Assembly: GCF_902686445.1 (NCBI RefSeq)
Contig: NC_062220.1
Coordinates: 96,410,143-96,474,142 of the forward strand
DNA length: 64,000 nt
Source: Sciurus carolinensis
Lineage: Eukaryota > Chordata > Mammalia > Rodentia > Sciuridae
Reading direction: 5' to 3'
Below, piece by piece: positions 49,501 through 62,000 of this stretch. The notes under the pieces were generated by a model that was not told where the DNA came from, made no database searches, and was given only the letters and a program-made list of their open reading frames with translations. The stretch's first letter is position 1, and each line of letters opens with the position of its first letter. A program made the position numbers and the translations under genes.

Positions 49501-52500
49501 GGGATTCACTGTGGTGTTTTCATATATGTACATGGGAAAATTATGTCAGGTTCATTCCACTCTCTTTCCTTTTCCTATTCCCCCCTTTATCCATGCCCCT
49601 TTGACTAATCTATTGAATTTCCGTTCTTCCCCTCTCCACCTTATTTTGGATTAGCCTCCATATCAGCAAAAACATTCGACCTTTAAGTTTTTTTGGCATT
49701 GACTTATTTCACTTAACATGAAGAGTCTAGAATTTTAAAATGCCAGGAGCAAAAAAAAAAAAAGATTAAAAAAATAAAGAAAGAGAATTTTTACACTTCT
49801 CTCCTGTGTCTTGCTAACTGTCCTCATTGATGTTTGCTGTAAGATCAGGGGACCGTGGACCTTCCAGTACCTAAAACTATACAGAGTGATCTTCAAGTGA
49901 GGGAGGCCTCCAATAAATGTGAATTGCCTTCTTTAAAAGCACATACATGTATGCTTGAAGACTTTATCTTAAAAGAGGAAATATTGTTTTTAATATCACA
50001 TTTTAGTATTTAAAATATGAACTACAAAAATTCATTGTTCCTCATACATTTATATCTGTTACATGAATAAACTCAGAAGAAGTGGGAAGTGCTGTTCAGC
50101 CTTTCCTATTAAAATTATGAGGGTTCTTTTCTTCCATATTTGAACATTTCTGGGTTCTGAGGAGATTGCCAGGAAAGTACGTAGGAAACCTCACTCTTGT
50201 TTCATTTCCACATGTAAATTACTCCTCCTTTTTGCTTTTATTAATTCTTTTTCCTAGGTGAATGGAGGCATTGAGAACACATTAGAGAAGGAGGTGGTAC
50301 AGTATGACTACTACTCATCTTATTTTGATATATTTGTGAGTATTTTTTTGTTTTGTTTTATAACTCCTTACAAATACAACAAAAACAAAAGGCAAATTTC
50401 CCTTAAATAGGCCTAAAATTTAATGCCATTTTTTTCTACTTTGAATGTAAACCATATTTGCTTTTCCCTGAATTACTTACTAAGGAATTGTCTAATCATT
50501 GCAAGGGAAGAAAAGATGAGTCACAGATAATACAGGGCAGAAGGAGTCATTGCCATGTTTTATACGTGAGCACATAACTGATGTAGAACCCATTGCCATG
50601 TTCTAGTCCCTAAAGGCAAATTTACCTGCTTACATGATAACCTGATGAAAATGCTGTTCCTTTTCTAGATTGCTCCTTTTTTCTTAAGGAAAAATTAATC
50701 TGATTCTTTAATTGGGTTACTTTACTTCAGAATCTAGGGTAGGCCCACATGCTGTTCTAGGAGTCAGTACCCATTCGGGGCAATCTGCAGTTGAACTAGA
50801 CTGGTGTATTTAAAAAGTGCATTTTAAAATGTATTTTATTGTATGTATTTTAAATAATTTATCTTCTTTATTTTTTTTTTTGGTCTAGCTTTTAGCAGTT
50901 TTTCGATTTAAAGTGTTGATACTCGCATATGCTGTATGCAGACTGCGCCATTGGTGGGCAATAGCGGTGAGTGTGCCATGTTGAACTGTCGTCTCCTCCA
51001 GGGCTACTGGCCAGGCCTGAGCACAACAGGCTTGAGCTGGAAGAAGAGATGGGGTTTTAACCAGCTGGAATTTCACTGGTGAATTTTACTAGCTCCTCCT
51101 GAGTCCCCTTTCTCCCTCACTTCAGTACGTTTAATGCTCCAGGGCTTCTTTCCAATGTTAAAGAGTAACAAGCTTTATCTCCAGGATGCTGAGCCAAATG
51201 GGGACTCTAGAGGCCCAAGAATGATGACTGGCCAAGCATACACCTATCCTGTGCCTCGTGTTGCAGAAAGAGATAAGACAGGAACCTCTGTCACAGAAAT
51301 ATTTAGAAAATTTTCTTTGTATGGTTGAAACTGCTTAGATTTGATCTCCGTTTATTTTGATAATCACTTTCTCCCTCCTTTACCCTCTTCCTCCATTGAG
51401 GAGGGATAAGCTTCCAAACTCATTCCTATTGCCTCTAGCTTTATGAGGACAGTGATGTTTTTATTAATCTCTTTCCTTGCGTCTAGCACAGAGCTTGGAC
51501 ACATTCTGTCCATCCTCACTAAACATTAAGAGGTTCAAAAAGTTAGAAGCAATTCTGCCTGAAGTTTTTTGCCATTTCTACAGATGTCCTCAATACATTG
51601 AGGGTGAGGGGGAAAAGAATGTTGAACTTTTCAAGCTGGAGAGAACTTCATAGGAACATCCCCAAACCCTGCCATTAGAGGACTTTGGTTTGTCCTGGTG
51701 GGAATAGGAGCTGTGCTGCTTTCTGTAGACTAAGTCTATCCAGGGCCATATCTGCCTGGGCCATCTCCTCTTAACCCTCCCATCATCATAGGATGGAGGT
51801 CGGAACCTAGGTTAATCCAGAAGCTCTCATTTGAGGGATGTAGTGACAGTCTATGTACAGTGCTTCCCTTTCCCAAATACTCTAGCTCATGTCACACTAG
51901 CTGTGATGATTGTATATTCCCAAATTCTCTAACAGTCCTGCTTGGAACATTCTATTCTAGAGTTTCCATGAAGTAGACTAGACTAGTGTGTCAGACCATC
52001 TGTCTCAGTGTTTTATTTTAGAAAAGTGATTGACATACAGACATGCAATGGGAGTTAAGTTATAAGAAAGTATCTTCAACATACACTTTCAAATTATTTT
52101 TTAAGGATATATCTGATTTACCAAATTCATTTTACTGTTTTGAATTTATGTTTGAAACATTTGCAGAGAGAGTCCTAGGAAGAGAAGTTAGCTGGTACCT
52201 AAAGAGCGCTCAGTGCTCTCCTGTAAAGTAAATCAGTGTTAGGGTGTGAAGCATCTCCTCTCCCAAAGAGCTCACTCTGTATGGGATGTGTGGGTGTGCA
52301 TACGCACACATTTACGTGTGCACACACGCACCTGCCTGCAACTTGTTAACGCTTACTAAGCAAGATCCTTGATGTTTCATGGTCTCCATTCTGTCATTCA
52401 TTCTACTGTTAGCATTCACTGTGGTCAGGTTTCATCATGCTAAAAATATTAATTGGAAGTGAAATGACAAGACTTTGGTATGGTGGTATTGCTCTGGGCT

Positions 52501-55500
52501 TCTTAACCCCTACAAAAAGCCCTGTCTGTGTATTTTCACTAATCCTTTATTGTATGTGACTGAATATTGTAACTTCTGGTAGAAAAAGCATAGTTTTACA
52601 GCATATCAATCAGCTAAAACTTGGGAGAAGAAATTACATAAGCAGCCAGTTGGGGCAACTGTGTGCTGTGTATAAGCCCATTTTGCCCTAGTCTGGGTGT
52701 GGGGAACAGATATAGAATAAGGTGGAAGGAGTCAGGCCAGGCATAGGTTTTTCAAGAACTACCTGCTCCTGGCTTAGCCGAGTCTCTTACAGTGAAACAT
52801 GTCTAATTTGAGCACTACTGCATTGTGTCTTGCAGTTGACAACAGCAGTGACCAGTGCCTTTTTACTAGCGAAAGTGATCCTTTCAAAGGTATGGCCTCC
52901 CCCTTTCCTGTACCATTGTCCTCTGCACTGATGAAGCCTCATTTCCCAGTGTGAGCTGATGGTGACTGCATCCCTTCTCCCGGTCACATCTGTTCTTCCA
53001 GCTTTTCTCCCAAGGGGCGTTTGGCTATGTGCTGCCCATCATTTCATTCATCCTCGCTTGGATCGAGACATGGTTCCTGGATTTCAAAGTGTTACCTCAA
53101 GAAGCAGAAGAAGAAAACAGTAAGTTTCTATGAAAGTCAGCCTCCAGAGACTAGCTCAGTACCAAGCCACAAGGGAGAGATGTGGCTTCTGGATGTGAGG
53201 GGAACCTTGAGTGGGTAGAGTGAGGCAGTCACAGCCTCTCTGTTCTTCAGTGGCTACATCAAAATGGAGAGAAGGGTTGGGTACTTGAGAGGATGCTAAT
53301 AGGAAGTGACTCCTCTTTCTGGCTGTTGGGTCGGGCTTCCCCTGAGAGAAAATATGAACATTGGCCAAAAAGTTGTTCAAGAAACAGTTGCTTTGCATAT
53401 GGTTTCATTCTGGAAAATCTCATTAATGAAATCTTAAAAGAATAGGCACCACCTCATTTTGCTTGGGAGATTGGCCTTTTCTCACTATTAATAATCATCA
53501 TATAACACTAAACATTTTGTTCATATAAATGGAACTATATACTGTTTAGGGGTAGAAATTTTCAACCAATTTTAAGTGAACTGAAGCAGCAATTTTCCAC
53601 AGTGTCTGGTTCTCCAGAGTGTCATAATTCTATACATACAGCAGGTGGTGGCCTATGATGGGCCAGGTATAATTAAAAGAATGAAGGCTTGGAGTGGGAT
53701 CATAATGATGCAGACGGAATTGTGAGGGGGAAAACTCCAGCCAGAGCAGAGTTCACCCTTTTCAGGTGACAGCTAGCATGGTATACTCCTGAGTCCTGCT
53801 GAAACTCTTATCTCCCTGCTTGGCGTTGAGTGTGCCAGGATGTTGAGTAGAAAGGGCAGATGTACTGTTGAACCGTACAGTTTATTATTGGGCTGGGATT
53901 CTTCTTCACACAATGTCTTTGTGGAATCTCACGTGCCCTGTCTACTGCTCTCTGAGTTGAAAGAGCCAAGCTTAAGTCAGACTCCCATGCTGTTTCCAGA
54001 TCTGCCTTGTTGCCCTTTTCCATCATCTGGCTCAACATGCCCTGCCTCGTAAGGAAAAAATCTTGTATCTTACAGAAAATTAGGCATGATTATAGTTTCA
54101 GAAAATTACAGAATGAAAAATAACTTTGCACAGTTTCATTTTGGAAAATCTCTTTAGCAGAAAAAAAAACTATGAGAAAAGAATTATAGTTCAAGAGTAG
54201 ATTTAAAAAACATTAATCAGTGGTCCAAGATGTATCTTCTATGCTGTACCCCCTATTCCTTTATGAAAGTGTAGTATGGAGAAAGAACAGTTATAGCTAA
54301 AGAATATAAGGAAGAGTGTTTGAATTGTATATAATCATCAAATTGAATTGAATCGTGAACTTTTAATATGACTGAGGCTTGAATGGTTATGTGATTGAAT
54401 GAATTTCACAGCATCTAATAAAACTGAACACAGAATTCATTAGATTTTGAAAACAGCATTGCTTTCATTGTCAGTAGCAGAGAAGATACATGTACCTGGC
54501 ATCTGCTGCCTGGCTGCTTCCTCCCATTGGCTCCCAATATTCACTCAGTTTTCAGCCAAAGTCATCAGTTGTTGGATGTTTTTGTTGTGTGTTAGTGTTC
54601 TAGATCTTCTTTCTCTTCCCCTTGCTTTTTAATGCCCTTCTTTTGTTTGCAGATCTTTTTTTACATTGATATTTCTTAATCACCTCTATTTCTTTTTACA
54701 TACTTATAAAAAGCCAGCTAGGTATTATGCTTGACATCTGGCATTTCTCTAACCATATGCAGATGGTGGACCATTCATACATACTGATTGGGTTTTGATT
54801 TCACTTGTGTTTGATTTTGAGGTTGGTGCTGATTTTGTAGGGACATGGGAATTATGAAGGGAAAGATGCTCTAAATACTGAGTTGAAGACTTCCAGGAAT
54901 AAATGAAGCAGTTTTTTTAAGCTACTTTATTTTCTGTCTTTACAGTATTGGTTCATAGTTTATTAATGAAACTTATTTTTTGATTGAAAGATTTTGAAAA
55001 TACCTCTATTATCTAAGACTTAAAAATACAGTAATAATACCATTTTATAATACTTAATTTTACCAACTACCTACCAGGAAGGTGACACATTCACAGATCT
55101 GAATTTCTTCTCTTCCAGGGCTCCTGATAGTTCAGGATGCGTCGGAGAGGGCAGCCCTCATACCTGCTGGTCTTTCTGATGGTCAGTTTTATTCCCCTCC
55201 TGAATCTGAAGCAGGTAAAAATTTGATTACTCTTTTTGTTTTTATCTGTCAGCTAAAAGCTCTGCTGCCCTCCCTCCCTCTCACTACCCTGTTTCTCAAT
55301 ACAATTAGCAAACATTTAGCACACCAGGATATGACAATAAGTGAAACGTGATCTTACGTGATACCAATGGTAAGACACAGAGATCTAAAAATGAAAGCTG
55401 TGGAGTGACATAGACATTGTGACTTGTGATCTTTATCTCAGAAGACAGGCAGACAAGGGAAAGGTTCCTGACACTCTCTTCATTGCCTTTTTTCCCTAAA

Positions 55501-55984
55501 CCATCCTTCCCGTAGGACTGTCCATGACTGAGAATGGCAGCTCTGTCCACCAGGTATCCAAGTCAGAAACAGAGCTTCGAGGACTCCCCACCTTCTTCTG
55601 GCTAACATCTTCTTATTCATAAAAATGTGTGATCCTCCTTTTTTTCTGCCTCCATCATCTTATTTCCGTCATATCACTTCCTGGCAACTCCAACCCCAGT
55701 AGAGCATTCCTGGCTTCAGCTTCTGCCACAACTTCCCTCTCCATGTCTCCTTTTTTCCCCCACTAACAAACCACCAGAGTGCTCATAATAGTGGCCCTCA
55801 AAAACCAAAAAACAACCTTGACTAAATGGGGAAAGGTCTTAAATAGGTATTTCCCTATGAATGTATACAGATGGCTAATAAGCACATGAAAAGATGCTTA
55901 ATATCACTAATCATTAGAAAATGGAAATCAAAACCACAATGAAATACTCTACCTTTTAGAATGACTACTACATATATTAAAATA

Positions 55985-56015
<31 letters not shown>

Positions 56016-59000
56016 CAAGTGTTGGTGAAGACATAATGAAATTTGAACCCTTATACATTGCATTTGGGAATGGAAAATGGTATAGTTCCTTTAGGAAGCA
56101 AGATGATGTTTCATCAAAAAAGTGAACATAGAGTTAGCTCAACTATTACACCTCTGAATCTGTATCCAAAACAATGAAAGCAGAAGCACAATCATATCTG
56201 TTCTCTTATTTACAGAGCAGCATAATTCATAGTAACCAAAGGCAGAAACAACTCAAATGGCTACCAGCAGATAAATGGATAAACAAAATATGATAAATAT
56301 ATCCAATGAAATATTACTTAGCCATAAAAAGGAACAAATTTCTGACACATGCTCTAACATTTATGAACCTTGAACACATTATGCTAAATAAATAAATAAA
56401 TAAATAAAGTAAGCTAGGCGTATAAGGACAATTAGCATATAATATTGCTTTGATGAGGCATCTAGAGTACTCAAGTTCACAGAGACAAAAAAACAGTGGT
56501 TGCCAGGGACTAAGGAACCTGTGGAATCCATGGTGGTAATGGTTGCACAACAAGTGGATGTACTTAAAGCCCAGAGGGTATATTTTCAAAGAGCTAAAAT
56601 GTCAAATTTTAACTTAAATGTATTTTGCCACAATTAAAAGTATTTTCAAAGTTGCTAACACTACAGGTCCCAGGTCTTTACTGAAATTCACTCGTTTCTT
56701 CCTCGTAACCATTCTATGATGTAAGACTCTGATTATTCCCAGTGTGGAGGTAAGAAAATTGAGGCACAGAGAACGGAAGCAGTTGCCCAGCATCACACAA
56801 ATAAGAGGGAGAGCTCTAATTTGAACCCAGGCTCCACTGCTAGAGTCCATGTTCATAACTGCTGAAGTCTACAACCTTTCAGTATTTATGCAAACACAGA
56901 AATGATCATGTTAGTCCCCTGACCAAAAGCTTTCAGTGGCATAAAGGACTCATAAGTAAATAGACTCAGATCCTGGCAGAAAGCACCTGTTAGCCCTCTT
57001 ACTCAGTTGTCCAACCTCTCACCTCATTTACCGCCTCTTGTGTTTATAACCTTTCTGAAAATGCTGTGATGCATCTTCTCTCAATATTCTCCATGTCATG
57101 TCTCTCCCACATGTTCCTAAGACTTGTACAACCTCTACATACCTTTCTCTACCCACCCTATTGCTCCCAGAAATCTTGGTTAGGGTGTCCTTTGCCTGGT
57201 CTTTGGGACCTCTACCCAAGCCCTGTCATCTTATGCTGTCTGCCCTGTTTTCAGCTGTGACCAGGTTTGTTTCTACAATGGGATATCAGCTTAGTTTAGA
57301 ATCTACTTAACTGTATTTCCAACATCCAACACAATGAATATTTTAAACACACACTACAATAAAACAGACTCCCTGCAGAAAGCTACGTGAATAATGGGAG
57401 GCATGGCAATGTGAAATAACAGCGTATTAGAGGAACTTCAAATAACTAATATTGTAGACTATAGGTGTGGGATTTAAAAGTAGTATAAAATGCAAAACCA
57501 CAAATCTACCTGAGATACAGATACGGATTAAGCAGAAAATCAGTTTCTGAGACAGTAGTAATTAAAATTAATTATTTTACAACCTAATTATAAGTGTTGT
57601 TTCTGATATTTTATCATAGAACTCATTCTTTTAAAAAAAAAAAAGGGAAGCTCATAATGTATTTCATGCCATTGTACTTTTTCTAAGACTATTTCAACTT
57701 GTTAGCTAATTCTTTTTCTAAGGCTAATGCAGTTTCTCAGTTCTACTGTTTCTTCTTAAAAACATAAGGAATTTCATCTCAGGCATTCCCTCCCCATCAA
57801 ACTTTCCAGTGTTCTGCCTGTGACATTTGACACCACCTAGTGGTCCTAAGAGGGCATTACTGTTTCACTGGATTATAAATCTGAACAAGAACCAAAACAT
57901 TTTCATAGTGTTCCACTGGGTGGCTGCTTTGTTCAAGATAAAACACAGATTAGTAGTGGTGGGCGAGGAGGAATACTCTGAGGCCTTGCTATATTGTTTT
58001 TTACATTGTCTGTTCGATTCAGGAAAGAATTAGAAATGAAAATTATTACTAGAGTTAATGTGCCTAAATAAAGAACACTCTTTTTATTATGCCAGTAGCT
58101 AAAAAATCAGAAAGTCTTTTGGAGCTGAATTTCTAGGCTGCTGTTTTCCCTGATCCAGAACTGCCCATCCTGATAGCCATATGGGCATCTGAAAGGCTTG
58201 TCTTGCCTTTCTTGTCCTTTTTTTTTTTTTTACTCTGGCACTTAATGTAGTACCTGGCACATAAATTTGTAACTGTTGAAAGGTTGGATAAAAATGAAAA
58301 AAAAAATTGTGGTGCCACACATAAAAATGTTAGCATTTTTCCTTGTTACTGATCAACTTCAATTTTCGATTCCCGTAAATTAGAATATTAGCTCATTTTA
58401 GTAGGTGTACATTTAAGGTCTAGAAAAGTAATTTGTGTGCAGGCTTGCTAACCATGTCCTAAAACCTGTGAATTAAATGGAAAGAACAAGAAAGCACAGT
58501 CCTCTTTGGAGAACAGGATTGAAGCTGTCATATGGTGTCTGTGGTCAGAGAGGTGGAATGAACCAAGCATGATACTAAGGACAGAATAATTCACCTCCTA
58601 ACTCATGGAAAGACCAGTTTAAAATGTGGAATAGCTCAGTTGCATAATGTAATCTATTCTAAGCAGGTTTAGATAAAAGCATTAAAATACCAGTTTAATG
58701 CCAACCAAGAGTGATCATACATTCTGGTTTGCCTGTGAAGCCTCGCCTTTCCTGTCTCCTAGGGTGATTATTAGGATCCCTTTTGTCTCAGAAGTGTTCT
58801 TGTTCAGATGATCAGTCCTATGATCACATTATGTGTAGTGAATAGATTTAAAGCACAGTTCTTTCCCATCTTTAAAATTTTGAAATTTTAAAATATTGAA
58901 AACTCGTTGTGATAGACATTCAAAAACATTAATTTTAAGAAACTCTATAGAGGCATAATTTTCATGCTATAAAATCCTTCCTTTGTGAATGTATAATTGC

Positions 59001-62000
59001 ATGATTTTTAGTAAATGTATGGTTTTTCCATCAAAACTTCTTTCAGGCCCATTTGCTGTTAACCCCTGCCTTTGCTTCTAGTTCTAAGTAGCCGCAGATC
59101 TGCTTTCTGTCTTGACAGATTTATATTTTCTGGCAGTTCATATAAATGTGTTTATATTATATGTAGTTTTTGCATTCAGCTTTTTTTGCTTAGTGTAAAG
59201 TTTTTGAGGACCAGTTATGTTGTAGAACGTATCAGTAGTTTTTCTCTTTTATGGCTGGATACTCTTCCATAGTGTGATTATACAACATTTTGCTTGTTTT
59301 CCAGTTAATGAACATCTGACTTATTTCCAGTTTGGGACTGTCACGAGTAACTCACATATATGTGAATTTATTGTTATTTTTCTTGAATGGATTTCTAAGG
59401 ATTTCTAAGGATTTAACTTTAAGAAATAGTTGAACTATTCTTCAAAGTGATTGTACTATTATACGTTCATTCCAGCAACATCTATGGGTTTCAGTTTCTC
59501 CATATCATCACTAACACTTAGTATCATCTGTCTTTTTTATTGTAGCCAGACTAACAGAGGTAAAGTGCTATCTCATGGGGTTTAACTTAATGTCCCTAAT
59601 GACACTGAGATCTTTTCCACTTTCCTATTACATATTTATCATATATCTTCTTTGGAGAAGTCTGTATTTTAAGATTTTTCAACTTCTTATTATCGAGCTG
59701 TATGAGTTCTTTATACATTGTAGATAAAAGTCCTTTATTAAATATATAATTTGCAAATGTTTGTCTACATTTTGTTTTCACATTTTCATGTGGTATTTTG
59801 AAGCACAAGTTTTTAATGTAAATGGTTCGTATATTTGAGGTCATATCTAAGAACTCTACCTTAACTATGCATCATGAAGATTTTTCTCCTATGTTTTTGT
59901 CTAGAAGGTTTTATAGCATTTTCTCTTTTAATTAAAGTTATGGTACATTTTGAATTAATTTTCATATATTTATGCCCATTTGTTAAAAATCAGTTGGCCA
60001 TGAATGTGTCAAGTCAAATTTTTTTTTTATTTCCTTGAATGTTCTTGGATTGAGTTCAGCTTACTCTCTTTTTCTACTTTTTAAAGTAGATTATTTTTAT
60101 GATTGATTTGAAAACTTCCTTTTCTGATACAGTCATTTGAAACCATACATTTTTCCTATAGACATTGCTTTACTGATGTCTCATAAACTTTGATGTACCA
60201 TATATACATTTTCACATATTCCTTGGTTTTCAGCAGTTTTGGAATGGTATATATGTGAATCTCTTTGTATATGTCCTAATTCCTATTCCTTTAGCTTATT
60301 AAATATATAGATTTATTACATCTCAAAATTTAGGAAGTTGTGACCATTGTTTCTTCAAACATTTTCTAGATTTTATTTTCTTCTTCTTGGACTCCCAGTA
60401 CCCATATATTGGTATGCTTGATGTTTAGCACAGGTCTCTAAACACTTTTGAATTTTTCTTCAGTCTTTACTCTCCCTGTCCCAGAATGGATCATTTCTGC
60501 CAGTGCGTCTTCATGCATGCCAGTTCCTCTGCTGTCTTGAATATTTTCTTGACTCACAAATATATCATTACACTTGATTATTTTTTTACTCCAGAATTTT
60601 TAAAAAAATTTTGTTCATTTATTTTTCTTTCTTGGGAATCTCTATTTTTATTTTTATATTTTTATTGGTGCATTATAATTATACACAATAATGGGATTCA
60701 TTACACCATATTTGTACATGTTTATAGCATAATTCACTCAACCTTCTCCTGTACCTTCTCTTTCCCTTGCCACTGCCCTCTAAAGCACTTGCTCAACTAA
60801 TTCTTCTGTTTTTTGTTACTATTTCAATTAGTACATTATAATTACATATGAAAACTGTATTCATTGTAGTGTATTTGTATAGAGACATAGCATAATTTTG
60901 TACATTTTTCCCCCAATACCTCCTCATTCCCACTCCCCTCTGTTCCTCTCAATCCCCTTCCTCTACTTTATTGGTCTCCTTTTGTTATTTGAATTGATTC
61001 TGTGTATTTCTTTGAACATATTTATAAATACTGCTTTGTTGTTTTCTTGCTAAGTACATTATTTGGAGTTACTCAGAGATGGTTTGCTTTGATTTTTTTT
61101 AGAATGTTCATGTTTGCTAATTCTCTAGATGTCTTTTGTTGAAAAGTAATTTGTTGAAAATATATCGTTGCAACTCTGGATTCTCATTTTCCCCCAAAAA
61201 GGTGGTTGTTGCTTTTTGTACCTTTGTTTAGTAAATTATTCATGAAATTGTATTCCCTAGTGAATGTGGCTACATCTGACTTTTCTCAGTTTTTTATTTA
61301 CTTGCTTTTCTTTTCTTTTTAAGTCTTGGTTTGTTTTTAAAGCCAAGCTTTCTACGGGTCCCCTGTGTCTGCAGAGCTTGGAGGTAGCCAGTGACTGGAC
61401 AGAGTTCATGCTCAAGTACCTGGATTAAGGCTTCCATCCTCTGCCAGATGAAAATGCCAATGGTTTGAGTGGCCCATTCCAAGTTCAGGCCGTTTTCAGG
61501 TCTCACACAGGTTTTTGTTTTTGCTGAGACTTTGTGTGTTCTCTGAGGATGCTCATAGCTCAGGTGTCTTGCCAGCTTGAGCTCTCTTGGGTCTCCCCTA
61601 TGCATGTGAAAAGATCCAGCCAAGCATATGCTTGCGTCAACCCTGACCATAACTTCTCACTAGCAAAGCAGCTGCCCTGCCTGCTTTCTGGGATTTTCCA
61701 TCAGTACTGCTGGCCATAAGCATGGCTCCCACTCCAAACTAAATGTGCTTCTCTCACCTGGATGACTTTGCTGCCAGTCCCCAGAACCTCCATGGCATTA
61801 AGCCAGGTGATAAGCACAGGGGGAGGAACAGGAGCAGCTCAGACAGGAGCAGCACTGTTGTTCCTGAATTCTGCTGTTTTCACACATAAACTGGTCTCCA
61901 GTTGTATATGCCTTCAGTCATTTCCAGAGGGTTAAATGCTTTTAAGTTTTGTCCATTTTGCCAACTCTTATAGGTGCTATTCATGGAGAGGTTTTATTGA

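Larger units (their letters stand above)
46528..50257 (+). other. STARD3NL: STARD3NL intron 2
   Basis: GTAAGT start, TTTTTCCTAG end, 3.7 kb, phase 0. Contains MER3-like, L2, Tigger-type and L1 3' UTR pieces listed separately; 48330-49360 has nothing I can name. Confidence 0.9.

Noticed and set aside
55983..56017. CRISPR-like regular repeat
   Set aside because: Simple CA microsatellite in a mammalian intron.
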